NCBI GenBank assembly: GCA_025174535.1
Contig: JALBUN010000010.1
Location: 992,001-1,056,000 of the forward strand
Reading direction: 5' to 3'
DNA length: 64,000 nucleotides
Origin: Cantharellus purpuraceus
Taxonomy: Eukaryota > Basidiomycota > Agaricomycetes > Cantharellales > Hydnaceae
The first letter of the stretch is position 1. Every line of letters starts with the position of its first letter. The position numbers and the translations under genes are program-made. This document shows positions 34,902 to 45,229 of this stretch, in pieces. The notes under the pieces are model-generated. The model ran no database searches and had not been told where the DNA came from. It saw only the letters and a list, made by a program, of their open reading frames with translations.

Positions 34902-35310
34902 TGTGGCAAGACCGAACTCACGGATACTGATAGGCGCCCATGGTTTGTTAGACAACCGTCTCGGCGCTTATCGGGTTCGAATTCATTAGTAATCAGGAGA
35001 GGTGTGCAGTGGGCACTTATTTTTGGACAAGACATTAAATTCAATCTAAACTTCTCTGGTTCTATATGAGTTCAATTCAACCGGTCTCTACCTCCAGATG
35101 GACGATGGTATCTCCCCTTTTATCCATGTATTCATGATCAATTTTGCAATGAGCAAATAAATCGTGTTTCCAATCGCAGCCACGTCGTTACAATCTTTAC
35201 TGCGTATTGACTTGTTGACATGTTTACATCAAGAAAGAACGCTACAACAAACCCCATTCCATTGACCCATATTCTTATTCGCACCTATGTATAATTCCAA
35301 CGTAGATGCT
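34902..35310. other. Intergenic, upstream of the STYX-like gene and downstream of the RRM gene
   Basis: Contains the STYX promoter and the 3' untranslated region of the RRM gene. Nothing else recognised; a tRNA-like GGTTCGAATT at 34974 lacks the rest of a tRNA. Confidence 0.5.
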
Positions 35311-36480
35311 TTAATCCTGCTTTGTGACTTTAGCCTCCTCTGCTGGCGTTTTCTCGCTTTCCTTAGACACACCGGCGGCGTCATCCGTAGTCGCTTTGTG
35401 GTGATCGGCGATGCGCCTCGCTTCTTCGTGAATATCTCTCACTTGTTTCGAGGTAGATGTATAGAAAGCTAACCTGTAACAGATTTCATGAGTGTTAGTG
35501 GGTGGGAGGTGGCATTATCAGCATACTTACACTTTTTGGCCAAGGGGATGTGCCAGGGCCTTGGAGTAATACTGTGCATGTGGTGAGAGTCAAAGGCACG
35601 ACGGGGTTGGAAAATAAGACGCACGTCTGTGGCTATTTTAGAGATTCCCTTCTGTTCATCTACTTCCCTCGCCTTGGCCTGAGCTCCAGTGAGTGTCTCC
35701 TGCACCTTGCCAGAGATAGTCTTCTCCGGACCCACGACACGCGAACCCAGGCTCGAGTCGAGAGATTGGAAGTATGACGTGAAACGCTTCGAAATGCCCT
35801 GGTTATCTGCATATGGCGAACATAGTCAAGGTACGTGACGTGGAAAAAGCTAGACAGTGCGTACTATCGATGTCGATTGCCCGCTGCAGCACAGAATCGG
35901 AAAGTTTGTACCCACGCGCCAGGTATTCCGCAGCGACTGCGCCATAACCATGGTCATTAGTAAGGGGTATATCAGTGCAAATCACTTCTAGCACATACTT
36001 CCAGCTCTTGGCTTATCGCTCTGTTCAATAGGAACGCCTTCAGTGGGGTGCTCGTCGTGGTTGTCCGGCGCATCCGGATGGACCGTCTCGCTCGTCACAC
36101 TCAATTGAGATCCGTCTAGCGTCCCTCCATTCAACATCAACGCCGTCTTCGCAGCTGAAGGTTTCTCAAAGTGGATCGCAGCAGTCTGCGAAGATGCATC
36201 GTGCTCGATGGATGTGATCCTGTTCGATTGGATAAGCAGCCCGTAAGGAATCGCGTCACATCAAACCATCTAGAAAGACGTACTTTCCACAGAAGCTACA
36301 AAACAGAAGATTAGGTGTCAAATATACAGCACGACCATGACAATGAGACATACGTAAAGAAATCCTTGAGGTTGGCCTCGGTTGTGTTGGGGGAAATATT
36401 AGAGACCTAGATGTAATGCAGTCATGTTGGTGTGCATGGAGGGTTGAGAGCTAGCTCACTTTTACAGAGTAGGAAGTCAT
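35311..36480 (-). CDS. RRM RNA-binding protein, Vip1-like
   Basis: Protein of the fission-yeast Vip1 group, with one N-terminal RNA-recognition motif. Short exons from 36480 read MTSYSVK, VSNISPNTTEANLKDFF, FCGK and ITSIEHDASSQTAAIHF, then EKPSAAKTALMLNGGTLDGS. The sequence continues with an acidic linker (HPDAPDNHDEHPTEGVPIE), AAEYLARGYKLSDSVLQRAI, ISKRFTSYFQSLDSSLGSRV and a helical region (EKTISGKVQETLTGAQAKAR; KQVRDIHEEARRIADHH), ending TKQD at 35311. The second half looks like a coiled membrane- or protein-binding helix, usual in this family. Cellular role is not established; I infer only RNA binding. At least six introns are present. Confidence 0.82.
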
Positions 36481-37420
36481 CGTTGGAAGAAAGTTGAGAG
36501 GAAAGGGTGGCTGCTTAAAAGCGGTGCGTCATAAACTCATGTCTGAGTGCCTGACGTCAGATAAACCCAACATTATGGCAGGCTCAGAAGTCTGATCCCG
36601 TGTGCTTAATCTTATCGTCAAAACCATAGACCTTTCTCTCTTCTTTGCTGAACGATTTATCAGTAGACCTAGCTGAAATAGGTTTGGCTGACTCCTTCGC
36701 CAAGCCTATCAGATGGAATCACCACGTGTTCAAACTGCGGCCGCTGTTTGATGGGGCACCTAGTCGTGGATATATTGTCACCATGAGCTCATATACAATA
36801 AAGCTGCATTTTTCGAGATTTCAGCAGTCAGTACTGTTCGTCCGTCTGGGTCCCTCAGACTCTTAGCTGACTTACAGTTGCAAAGGTTGTCGGCGGCTGC
36901 GTGCCACGTCGAAACTATCAGGACTGCTAGCTGCGATCAGCCGGGACCATCAGCGTAGTGGGGAAGCGACCCCTTTGATGACGTGGATCTACGTATTGTC
37001 TCAGACTCGGGAGACTTTCGCAGCACCCAACACCAGGTCAGTAACGTGTTATTGGACCAAGAGAACTTTAGTAGCGTGAAATCGAAGACGGCCGGATAGT
37101 GTGCGCTAGAACGTCGGTTTGCCTGACTCACGGTTCTTGCAATCTAACACAAGATGTTCTTGGCGTACCTGAGGATTGTCCAACCACGAAAGCCTGAGCT
37201 AACAGGATCTAAAGAACTGACGCATCATGAACGCTCTCGACTGATGTGACTCCAACCGCCATCTAACGATCAAACACAAATCGTAATTCGTGTGAATGTT
37301 GCACGACACCGGTTACACGGTAAGAGCTAATATCGCGTGCCGCCACGTACCAGCTACAGGAGCCTAATTTGCATCATGTCTGCATGTGAATATGAGCATT
37401 CCAGGAACTTCTTGTCGAAA
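36481..37420. other. Intergenic, between the RRM gene and the FIST gene
   Basis: About 0.9 kb. A plus-strand frame at 36645-36866 (73 codons) has no splice or family support. No repeat or RNA gene is seen. It should contain the RRM gene promoter. Confidence 0.5.
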
Positions 37421-38910
37421 CTACGCCGTCTTCTTCTCCGTCCAAGTGAGGCTACCCACACCACCTGGGATTGCACATTTCCACAAGCTCTTCGAGTTTC
37501 CTACTTCCGTGAACAAGAATCCATTCTCACTCACGGCGAGGAACACGTTCCGGAAGACTTGCACAGCTTCCTCTTCGCTTGCGTGGTCGCACTCGCTGGT
37601 ATGGTCACCTTTGGAACAAATAAACTGGAACATAGGAGCATGGCTTGCGTCCAGTTTCAGAGACTCTAGTGCCACTGACAAGCTGTTTGGCGTTTGATAG
37701 AAGAACTAGGCAAGATTAAGCTTCGAGCAGAAGTCACGACAGAGCACCTACCTGCACCATTTCTCCATCATGCGGTGCGTTATCGGCCTCCAGGGCAATG
37801 GACCCACGTGATGGACCTCCAGAAAGAATGCGGTATGCCCTCTTGACTCGCGGACTCTTCAGTCATGTCAGAGCGCGTTTAAGTGAGATGCCTTGTTGGA
37901 CTAACCTTCAGTCCGTCAGAGGAACTTGAGCATAAATGGCCCAGGAAGAAGTCCTCTTCTTTCTGATCCATCCGAGGGACTGTACTAAGAGCTTCAATAA
38001 GCATTTGCGATGGGTTCGAATGGTTCAGTGCGTGGATTAGATTTCCTTCAGACCTGCACTCTATTAATAAGGTAGCGAATGATTTTTTAACTCAAAATAT
38101 TACTTGGAAACCTTAACTGGGGCAGACAATGGTACGAGTCCATGATAATTGACAGAGGATGTCGGTAGAAAGGGTCTTGTAAGACCCACGCCAACAGCAC
38201 CGGAAGAAAATATTTGGTCGTCATAGAACAGAGTGAAGGGTCTACCTGTGATAAATGGGGTAGACGATGCCATCAGTCCAAGCTGCACCCGTAAAGGTGA
38301 TCGTCATAGGCATGCGAATGACCCATCATCAAGAGCCCGCACCTTGTCCGCATGCGGCATACGGTCCAATGACCGCGACAATCCTTCAGGAGCGCCATCA
38401 GAGAGAAAGAGCAGTGTGTTTACTTCTCTGGGATGCGAAAAGCTCGGGTTACTTATGTGGCCCTGGATAAGGAGCTTGGCAGCTGCACCTTCTATTACGC
38501 AATTCTACAGGAAGTTGAGGACCATCCCCTAATGTCGCAAGATCCCGCCAACTTAAGGGGTTGTTTGTGAAATCTGGCACTTCGTTCGAGCTCGCGTCGC
38601 CTAGTCTGCGATTCCACCGCCCAACCTGTATTGGAGCACGCCCAGGTATTTCGGAGCGGAATAGAACACATTCCTGCGAAGAGAAAAATGCTGTGGAACA
38701 TATAACAGCTCCTGAATCATCCGGGAGCGGGGCAGACAGGCATCCAATGGCATGTCGGGCTGAAGAACGCAAACGCGAAATTATCGCTTCCAGATTGTAC
38801 GCATGCGCTGACACGGAGAACAGAAGCACAGCATCAGGATCGCGCTTTACTTTCGTCAAATATTGAAGCAGTGAGGTGGAGGACCGCGACACCAGGCTGC
38901 TCAGAATCAT
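37421..38910 (-). CDS. FIST-domain protein
   Basis: Fungal protein with FIST N- and C-type regions (a sensory ligand-binding fold first described with F-box and signal-transduction proteins). From the ATG at 38910: SSTSLLQYLTKVKRDPDAVL, LLFSVSAHAYNLEAIISRLR, SARHAIGCLSAPLPDDSGAV, then an exon with FITGRPFTLFYDDQIFSSGA and VGVGLTRPF. Next SEGNLIHALNHSNPSQMLIE, KEEDFFLGHLCSSSSDGLK, YRILSGGPSRGSIALEAD and NAPHDGEMVQ, and the C-terminal APMFQFICSKGD, NVFLAVSENGFLFTEVG, ending EKKTA at 37421. The phrase GxxxLF.DG-like loop and the final ENGFLFTEVG are typical. No F-box is visible. Ligand unknown. The family call is by motif memory, so moderate. Confidence 0.65.
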
Positions 38911-39048
38911 TGAGCGGTCACAATAGTGCCGAAATTGAAACTGCGCTTGGCCTCTACCTATTTATATGGGCAGTTCCCTAGCGCAAGGCTAAAGCCTCTT
39001 CGGTGCATCTTGCACTATTCTCTTCAGACCTTAAGGGATAAGCATATC

Positions 39049-40613
39049 ATGGCGCACATGGCATCGTTCGTGAAGTGCCTTGGGCGCTCGCCTACGTGCA
39101 ACCATTTCTCGTGCTAACAAGAGCTATCTCTCTAGAGCATTGCACGTTCCCAGCACCAACGCTGAGAGGCTAAACAATACGATCCACTCCACTTCTGTCT
39201 GGGGTGCCGCATATCGTTGGGGTGCGCATGCAACAGAAACAGGTATGGCCCGCCTGGCGCTATCCGATGACGACGCGGTGGTGCGTCGGTGGTTTGTCGA
39301 GCAGACCCGTGCTCTCGGCTGCACGATCACCATCGACCAGATGGGGAACATCTTTGCCGTGCGCCCAGGACTTCGAGAAGGGCTCCCCACTGCGATTGGA
39401 AGCCACCTCGACACGCAGCCGAGCGGTGGGCGGTATGACGGCGTGTTGGGGGTGATGGCGGGACTGGAGGCCCTTAGAGCTATTGTGGAACTGGATGTGA
39501 CGACGAATTACCCTGTTGCATTGATCAATTGGACGAAGTCAGCGCTTGGTTTTTTGTGAGGACCGACCGTGTTACCCACAATTGCTCTTGACATAGTGAG
39601 GAGGGCGCTCGCTTCCCAAAGCCGCTCATATCCAGCGGTGTATGGGCTGCTGTGATACCCTTAGAGGATGCGTGGAATTTGAAGGAGGTGGTTGGAGACG
39701 CTACCCAGAAATCCGAGCTGGGAAGAATTGGATTCCTGGGTAGCACTCCATGTAATTACGAAGCCATGCCGTTGGGAGGTCACTTTGAACTTCATATCGG
39801 TGAGATTCCGAATTCTGAGTATTATTGAACTTATTATCCACAAATAACGGATGCAGAGCAAGGCCCGCATCTTGAGGCTTCCTCATGCAAGGTAGGTGTC
39901 GTCACAGGCGGGCAAGCATTCCGCTGGTACACTGTTACCGTGTCCGGTCGCGAGTGCCACACCGGCTCCACGCCGTTCTTTGCACGATCCGACGCCATGC
40001 TCTGTGCTGCCAAGATCATCGTCGCGTCCAACGCGATCGCCAAAGCACACAACGCCCTCGCCTCTACAGGCATCATTCACGCATACCCTGGGTCCACCAA
40101 TACTGTCCCCGGAAAGGTCGCGCTGAGCCTCGACTTACGGCACCCGCAGGACAGCGTGCTCAACGCACTTGATACAGCACTACACACAGAGGTAGCGCGC
40201 ATTGCGCGGGAGGACTCCGAGCGCGGGTGCCAAGTCGAGTGGCGGCTAGATATAGATGCGAAGGCGACGCATTTCGACAAGGAGTGTATCAGCTGCGTAT
40301 CCAAGAGTGCGGAGGCCGTTGTCGGTCGCGAGAAGGTCGTTGAGATGACGAGTGGTGCGGGACATGACAGGTGAACTTACCATACGCTGTTGTGGAGGGT
40401 GCCAGTGCCGATTTTATTTTCTTCATATCCGACAGTTGTATGACTGCACTGCGGTGTCCCACCTCTATGATCTTTGTGCCGTCGAAGGATGGCGTGTCGC
40501 ATAATCCGGTCGAATATACCAGTCCTGAAGACTGTGCAATTGGCACCCAGGTCATCCTAGGCGCTTTGCTGCGGTTTGATGAGCTGAGAGCGCAGAAGGC
40601 GCAAGGAGCATGA
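39049..40613 (+). CDS. M20-family amidohydrolase (N-carbamoyl-L-amino acid hydrolase / beta-ureidopropionase type)
   Basis: Zinc-dependent M20 peptidase-family amidase of the N-carbamoyl amino acid hydrolase/beta-ureidopropionase group, active in pyrimidine or hydantoin breakdown. Blocks: RLNNTIHSTSVWGAAYRWG, GMARLALSDDDAVVRRWF, TIDQMGNIFAVRPG, GSHLDTQPSGGRYDGVLGVM (metal-binding His and Asp), NWTNEEGARFPKPL (Glu ligands, across an intron), GHFELHIEQGPHLE (across an intron), SGRECHTGSTPFFARSDAM, PGSTNTVPGKVALSLDLRHP, AVVGREKVVEMTSGAGHD, then a last exon PTSMIFVPSKDGVSHNPVEY, ending at 40613. The start at 39049 assumes a 52-nt intron joining MAHMASF to SYLSRALH; other starts are possible. Substrate not determined. 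Confidence 0.85.
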
Positions 40614-41287
40614 AGGGCACTTTCGAGACCAATTCTCGGCTGTAAATCCATAGTTTTTACAAAGCTGTTTTATCCTTAGGATCTGCATTGACTACGAGAA
40701 GGTCCAGAGAAGGATCACATTTAATCGACTCGTCCAGGTCATTCCTGTTGGATTATCAAGACCGACGAAGGCGGCAACATAGCGTCGGCACCACAAAACA
40801 CAACAACCACAAACATACACGGGTAAACGGTCGAGTACAACGATCCCTGTTTCGGTGGGATATAAGTCTTGTACTACACTACCAGACCTTCCCGCACAAC
40901 TGAAGTCTACATTACAGCCCCTCTTCGCGTCCTACCTATATCAATTCCAGAATGTCGTTGTATCCCATCAGTACACTTTGCACATAATCGTGCGTAGCGA
41001 CAGCAGAGGACAACATAACAGCTAAAGTGACACCGGACTTTGTGTTGTTTCGTCCTCTATGCATGTCCTCCTGTTATCTTAAACAACACAAAGTCCGGTG
41101 TCACTTTAGCTGTTATGTTTTGTCCTCTGCAAATAAGCAATTAGGCACTAATGTGACGGTACGGCGGTAGAAAAGCTATTGCATGAGAGCGAATGTGGTT
41201 GAAAGTCCGGCTGGCGCTCTGGCATGAGACTAGCAGGCTCACCTGCCCTCACTTCTCTCCAGAAAACTTAAACGCACTAATCTTCTA
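40614..41287. other. Intergenic with a long inverted repeat
   Basis: Same-direction gap between the amidohydrolase and the CxxC-rich gene. Its main content is the inverted repeat at 41003-41130, listed separately. No coding exon is seen. Confidence 0.6.
41003..41130. repeat. Near-perfect inverted repeat, 48/50-bp arms, 30-bp loop
   Basis: The left arm 41003-41050 is the reverse complement of the right arm 41081-41130. The only difference is two extra A residues in the right arm near its outer end. The 30-bp spacer again contains GTCCTC, twice. I see no target-site duplication at the outer ends. It could be a miniature inverted-repeat element, a hairpin RNA source or the scar of a replication template switch. 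Confidence 0.92.
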
Positions 41288-42147
41288 ATGCTTACACCGA
41301 CCCAATCACACCACACCAAGGGCACCATCTCCAGTCCACGTCCACGGCCGCTCAAAAGTCAGTACGATCCACTCGGCGCTTGCGCTACTTTGCCAAGCTC
41401 AAAGCACCTACTTATTTCCTCTCCACAATTTTATTTTGCGAGTTCAGATTTTCCATCACGAAAGCGGCGTAAGGTGTCGGCAGATGTCGGGCCTGCGAGT
41501 GGTGGAAAGGCACGCCTCCAACAGGTGTTGGGTGCGGGTGGCGGGTTGGGAGAAAGGTTGCGGGTGCAAGGGCAGGCTATGTGTGTCTCGTGCCACCGTT
41601 CCCTGTCACTTGTGCCTCCGACGATGAGAACGAATACGCGGAACACGAGCTTCACCACCGTCAACTTTACCGCCAATTTCAAAGCTTCTGGCGCAATGTC
41701 CTGTGCCTTGTGCGTGTTGCACCTCTTACCATGTATCTACGCTGACGTCCCATGATGCTGGCGTCTTCTGCATCTAGGTGCGGCGCCCTAACATGTGTCA
41801 TTTGTTCCCGCCAATGCACATCTACGGTTCTTCCTCATGACTCCCCTCTCCATAAACGCACCACCGCACTCGTGCACATGCCTGCCAGCGCAGCTACCGG
41901 CGTCCAGATTGACACACCGCGGCGTCGGAAGGAACGTGAAGATGCCACAGAGTCGGAGGATTCTGAGAGTTCCGGCGGCACAGGCTGTGGCCGAACACTC
42001 TGTGGCGGATGCTGTGTCGAAAACGAAACCACGCACGTCGCGTCTTTCTCCTTTCCTTCTTTCCTACTCATATTATAACGTTACCTCGCCCATGCCTTTC
42101 ACAGACAGAGTTACATGTGTCTCGAATGCCGTGGCACTCGCGAGTGA
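41288..42147 (+). CDS. CxxC-rich, probably zinc-binding protein, function unknown
   Basis: Three exons from the ATG at 41288. Exon 1 has a basic patch SRKRRKVSADVG (possible nuclear signal), then CVSCHRSL and, across an intron, CALCGALTCVICSRQC. The middle exon carries a polar acidic stretch (REDATESEDSESSGG) and CGRTLCGGCCVEN. The last exon is SYMCLECRGTRE, ending at 42147. Together this gives CxxC, CxxC, CxxC and CxxxxCxxCC groups and a closing CxxC, fitting two or more treble-clef zinc sites as in FYVE/RING-like fingers. I do not recognise the family. The frames join with canonical splice sites, and the Cys pairs recur on both sides of each intron, which supports the model. Confidence 0.68.
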
Positions 42148-42965
42148 TCATGGTCAGGGTATGGTACAGCGGATAGTACGACCACGTCGTCCATGCAACC
42201 TACACCTTTCTTGCATCGTGCAGTGTGCTGTCATTTGTGTGCTTCTGCTATCCAAGTTGAAGCGCGGTAGTTTAGGTACATGTTGATCGCGATCACGTGA
42301 CGCCGATCGCGTCGTGCTTTGGCAGTGTACCTGATCAACATGTATATAGATCTGTTCTATACTTCATGCGCTGGGTCCTGGCATGTCTTTCATGTAGTAC
42401 GGACGTTTCTCATTCCATTGTCACCCCCTGCAATTCCCCCAACCACGACTTACCCTGAGGCTCCAGCCGGAGGGTCGTTAATCAGACCAATCTCTAGCGT
42501 TAATGTGGCTTCGTTCATGCTCTCGCTACAACTTATCTTCTAAGGAGGTGGGTCCGCGGCGAAACTCCTTTGGTAAGGCGAATCTCGAATCACCCAGGAT
42601 AGTGCTCTGTGCCCTGTGCCTGCCACCTGTCTCTTTACTCTGCATTCTTCCCCGTTCCTCTTTCTCCCCCTTGAATGTCATCAATATGAATTTGTTCCAC
42701 AACCGAAATTCATAAGCCACATAATGTTATTCAATCTAGGTCCAGGTGCCCAACATAACAGGATTCGGGCACAAGATTGGTTTAAAGCATACGAAATCAT
42801 GATAGACAAGATGTGAGTAACTACAACCCAGTCATTGCTCCTGAGGTGTGACGTCGTCGTCGTCAGGTAAGTAAGAACATACAAAGAGTCGAACTCATGA
42901 GTTGAGGGGAGTGGAGGTGCAATGGACCAACTATTGGTGTTCCAAGAACATGCAAAGGGTGGAGA
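42148..42965. other. Intergenic, convergent region of the CxxC gene and the aldo-keto reductase
   Basis: Facing 3' ends. Besides the partial copy of the reductase tail at 42893-42965, nothing is recognisable; short open frames at 42319-42543 and 42616-42816 have no support. Confidence 0.5.
42893..42965 (-). repeat. Degenerate tandem copy of the aldo-keto reductase 3' coding end
   Basis: On the plus strand, 42893-42950 resembles 42964-43015 (both run TCATG, a GGAG/GTGG-rich stretch, GGTGCAATGG.CCA, then GTGTTCC). The second segment encodes the last codons of the reductase, so the first is a short duplicated and diverged copy just after its stop codon. Confidence 0.6.
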
Positions 42966-44412
42966 TCATGGGAGGAGTGGGGGTGCAATGGGCCACCTGT
43001 CCGTGTTCCCAACAGCCTTTACCATCCATGGGTCGTCTGTCCCATCACCCTGTGGGAAAGGTGGATGAGGCACCTATTTCGTAGACAATCGTTATACTCA
43101 CAATCATTGAGTTCGGGAACCCTTGATCAAACGGAAGAACACTCTCTAATGATTTGATTTGCTCAGGTGTAAGTTTGATATCGAGCGCTTTGATATTCCC
43201 GTGCAACTGTTCCACTTTTCGTCCACCCACAATGGGGAACACGTACGATGTTTTCTGTAACGAGAGATCAACACTAACCCATTTGAACGGACTGGACATA
43301 CGCACATGCATGACATATGCAAGAGCCACCGCACTGATGTGCTCAGCGCCAACTTCTTTCGCGATCTCCTCCAATTTTCGGCTGACCTTGACCTCGTTTG
43401 GATCGCGTTCCCAATTTTTCCCGAATTTCCGACCTTCCTCACCAGTCTCTCTACGACGCTGCTCCTCTGCGTCGGTCATAAGACGGCCCTGGCCGATAAC
43501 TCCCCAAGGCGCGAGAGCAAGCCCTTCAGCTCTGGCCATGGGTATGATGTCGCGCTCAAAGCTGCGCTCGAGGATACTCCACTGACCCTGGTAAATACAG
43601 AAAGGCGTCTTCCCGTGGTCTCTTGCCCACTGATTTGCCCTAGATACGACCCAAGCAGGGGTATCCTGTTAAATACCAATCAATAAGAGACGGTTACCAT
43701 ATGTATGTATAAACCATACTGAGACTCCCTGAAAACATCATACCGAGTGAATAACAACATTCTTGGGCTAGAGGAATGGACGTACAAGATACAAGACTTT
43801 ACCAGCGGCGACGAGGTGGTGCAGACTGTTCATCACTTCCTCAATAGACGTATGAAAACCCCACCCTGTTGAGACGTTAGATCCACCAAAACCACGACAG
43901 AAATAGGCATTTACAGTGGATATAGAGGATATCGATGTAGGTCGTTCTTAATTTCTTGAGACTCGCCTCAACGGAAGTGTGAAGTGTCTTGTGGCTGTTA
44001 CCCGAGTAGTTCATCTTGATTGGAATCGTGTTATCTCCCCGTTTGTAGTTTGCGGAGAATTTTGTGGCAATGACTAGCTGATCCCGGATCCCACGTTGCT
44101 CCGCCCATTCACCTATGAACATCTCTGAGGTCTCGTCCTGATAGTTATTCGCCGTATCGATGAAGTTGCCCTGTAGCAGTGCTGGGGTGAATTATCACAG
44201 TATGAATCAAACACCGTGCTTACACCAGCCTCGTAGAAAGTGTCAAGCAATTTGAATGAGCTCTCCTTGTCCATACTTCCCATACTAGCCGACCACTTAT
44301 CACCCAGGCTCATAGCACCGAGCTGGAGGGGAGAGACGCGGACCCCTGCATTGGGAGACAGGACACGATAGCGGCCCAACTTGGTGGGAGGGGGTGGGGG
44401 AGGCTGAAACAT
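42966..44412 (-). CDS. Aryl-alcohol dehydrogenase-type aldo-keto reductase
   Basis: NADP-dependent aldo-keto reductase of the fungal AAD group (reduces aryl aldehydes in related fungi). From the ATG at 44412: poly-Pro start, [20 protein letters not shown], then across an intron [20 protein letters not shown] (catalytic Asp and Tyr), [15 protein letters not shown] (Lys), [20 protein letters not shown] (His, across an intron), [84 protein letters not shown] and [19 protein letters not shown], ending LLP at 42966. All four catalytic residues are present, so it should be active. Upstream lies a TATA-like sequence with an adjacent palindrome. Its neighbour is a Dal5-type permease. Confidence 0.92.
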
Positions 44413-45229
44413 GGGCTGTTAAGTTGGGGTGTTTTTGTCAATCGTGTAGAGAAACAGAATTGATATATACCGTGGGGAAGGATATCACCCCACGACCTAG
44501 CTTCCTACTGTGACGCAATCTTGACGCATACAGCCGGCTTGTCGATGGCAGTCAGCAACCGTAACCATGTTCTTACATCTCTTTGCCCGTCAACAACACT
44601 GGACCTTAGGAAGCACCACTAGTTATTTCTTTATTTTTAAAGCTAGTCCCCCTACAAGTAAAGTGCTAACACGAGCAAGGGGACTACCGTGCAGCTGCCT
44701 TTCTCTAGTTACAAATCGGGCTCTGGGACCTAAACACTAATGGCATCGCGTTGGGAGCACCTGAAATGGTCAAATGCCTACTGGTGGTGAGAGTATGCAC
44801 CGATCATCGCTGGTGGGTTCTCGAGTGCTTCCGTAGCGTTTTTGGCGTCAGTAAATATTACCAAAACTGAACTCTGTGCCTAATAATTTCAATTCGGTTT
44901 GCTAATATTGATTGGTTTCAAAATTGCTATGGTCATGGCATCGGCATCACTTCAATATGTAGTGCGGTACTGCAGCTGGACGCCAAACGAAGTATACAAT
45001 CTCCCTCACCCGTATTTAGGAACTTGGAAGCAAAAGACACAATACCTTCCCTTGGAATTACAGTAATTCTGCGTCGAGTCTTCTCGCCATAGACTTGTCG
45101 TGCTGACGGTCCCGATGCTGGCCCGAGCGCAAGCTCAGTCCACTCTGCAGACGAGGACTCGAGCACATGATCGTGATCTTGCGGGGTGTATTCGACTGGG
45201 ATCCTCGTATACAATCATACACCTTCGTT
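44413..45229. other. Upstream region of the aldo-keto reductase
   Basis: Same-strand gap of 0.8 kb. It holds the reductase promoter with the palindrome at 44471-44494. The remainder shows no gene; a minus-strand frame at 44933-45214 continues past the permease stop in another frame and is not supported. Confidence 0.55.
44461..44494 (-). promoter_or_regulatory. TATA-like element with adjacent CGTGGGG palindrome
   Basis: CGTGGGG at 44471-44477 and its reverse complement CCCCACG at 44488-44494 flank a 10-bp centre containing GATATC. Directly downstream in the direction of the reductase gene is GTATATATCA (44461-44470), about 50 bp before the ATG at 44412. The arrangement fits a dimeric transcription-factor site beside a TATA box; the factor is unknown. 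Confidence 0.4.

Noticed and set aside
34970..34985. GGTTCGAATT, like a tRNA B box
   Set aside because: The flanks do not form the acceptor, D or anticodon arms.
44933..45214. Minus-strand frame after the permease stop
   Set aside because: The permease ends at 45230 with the family's normal last residues (RAPDFRYLL), so this frame is probably non-coding.
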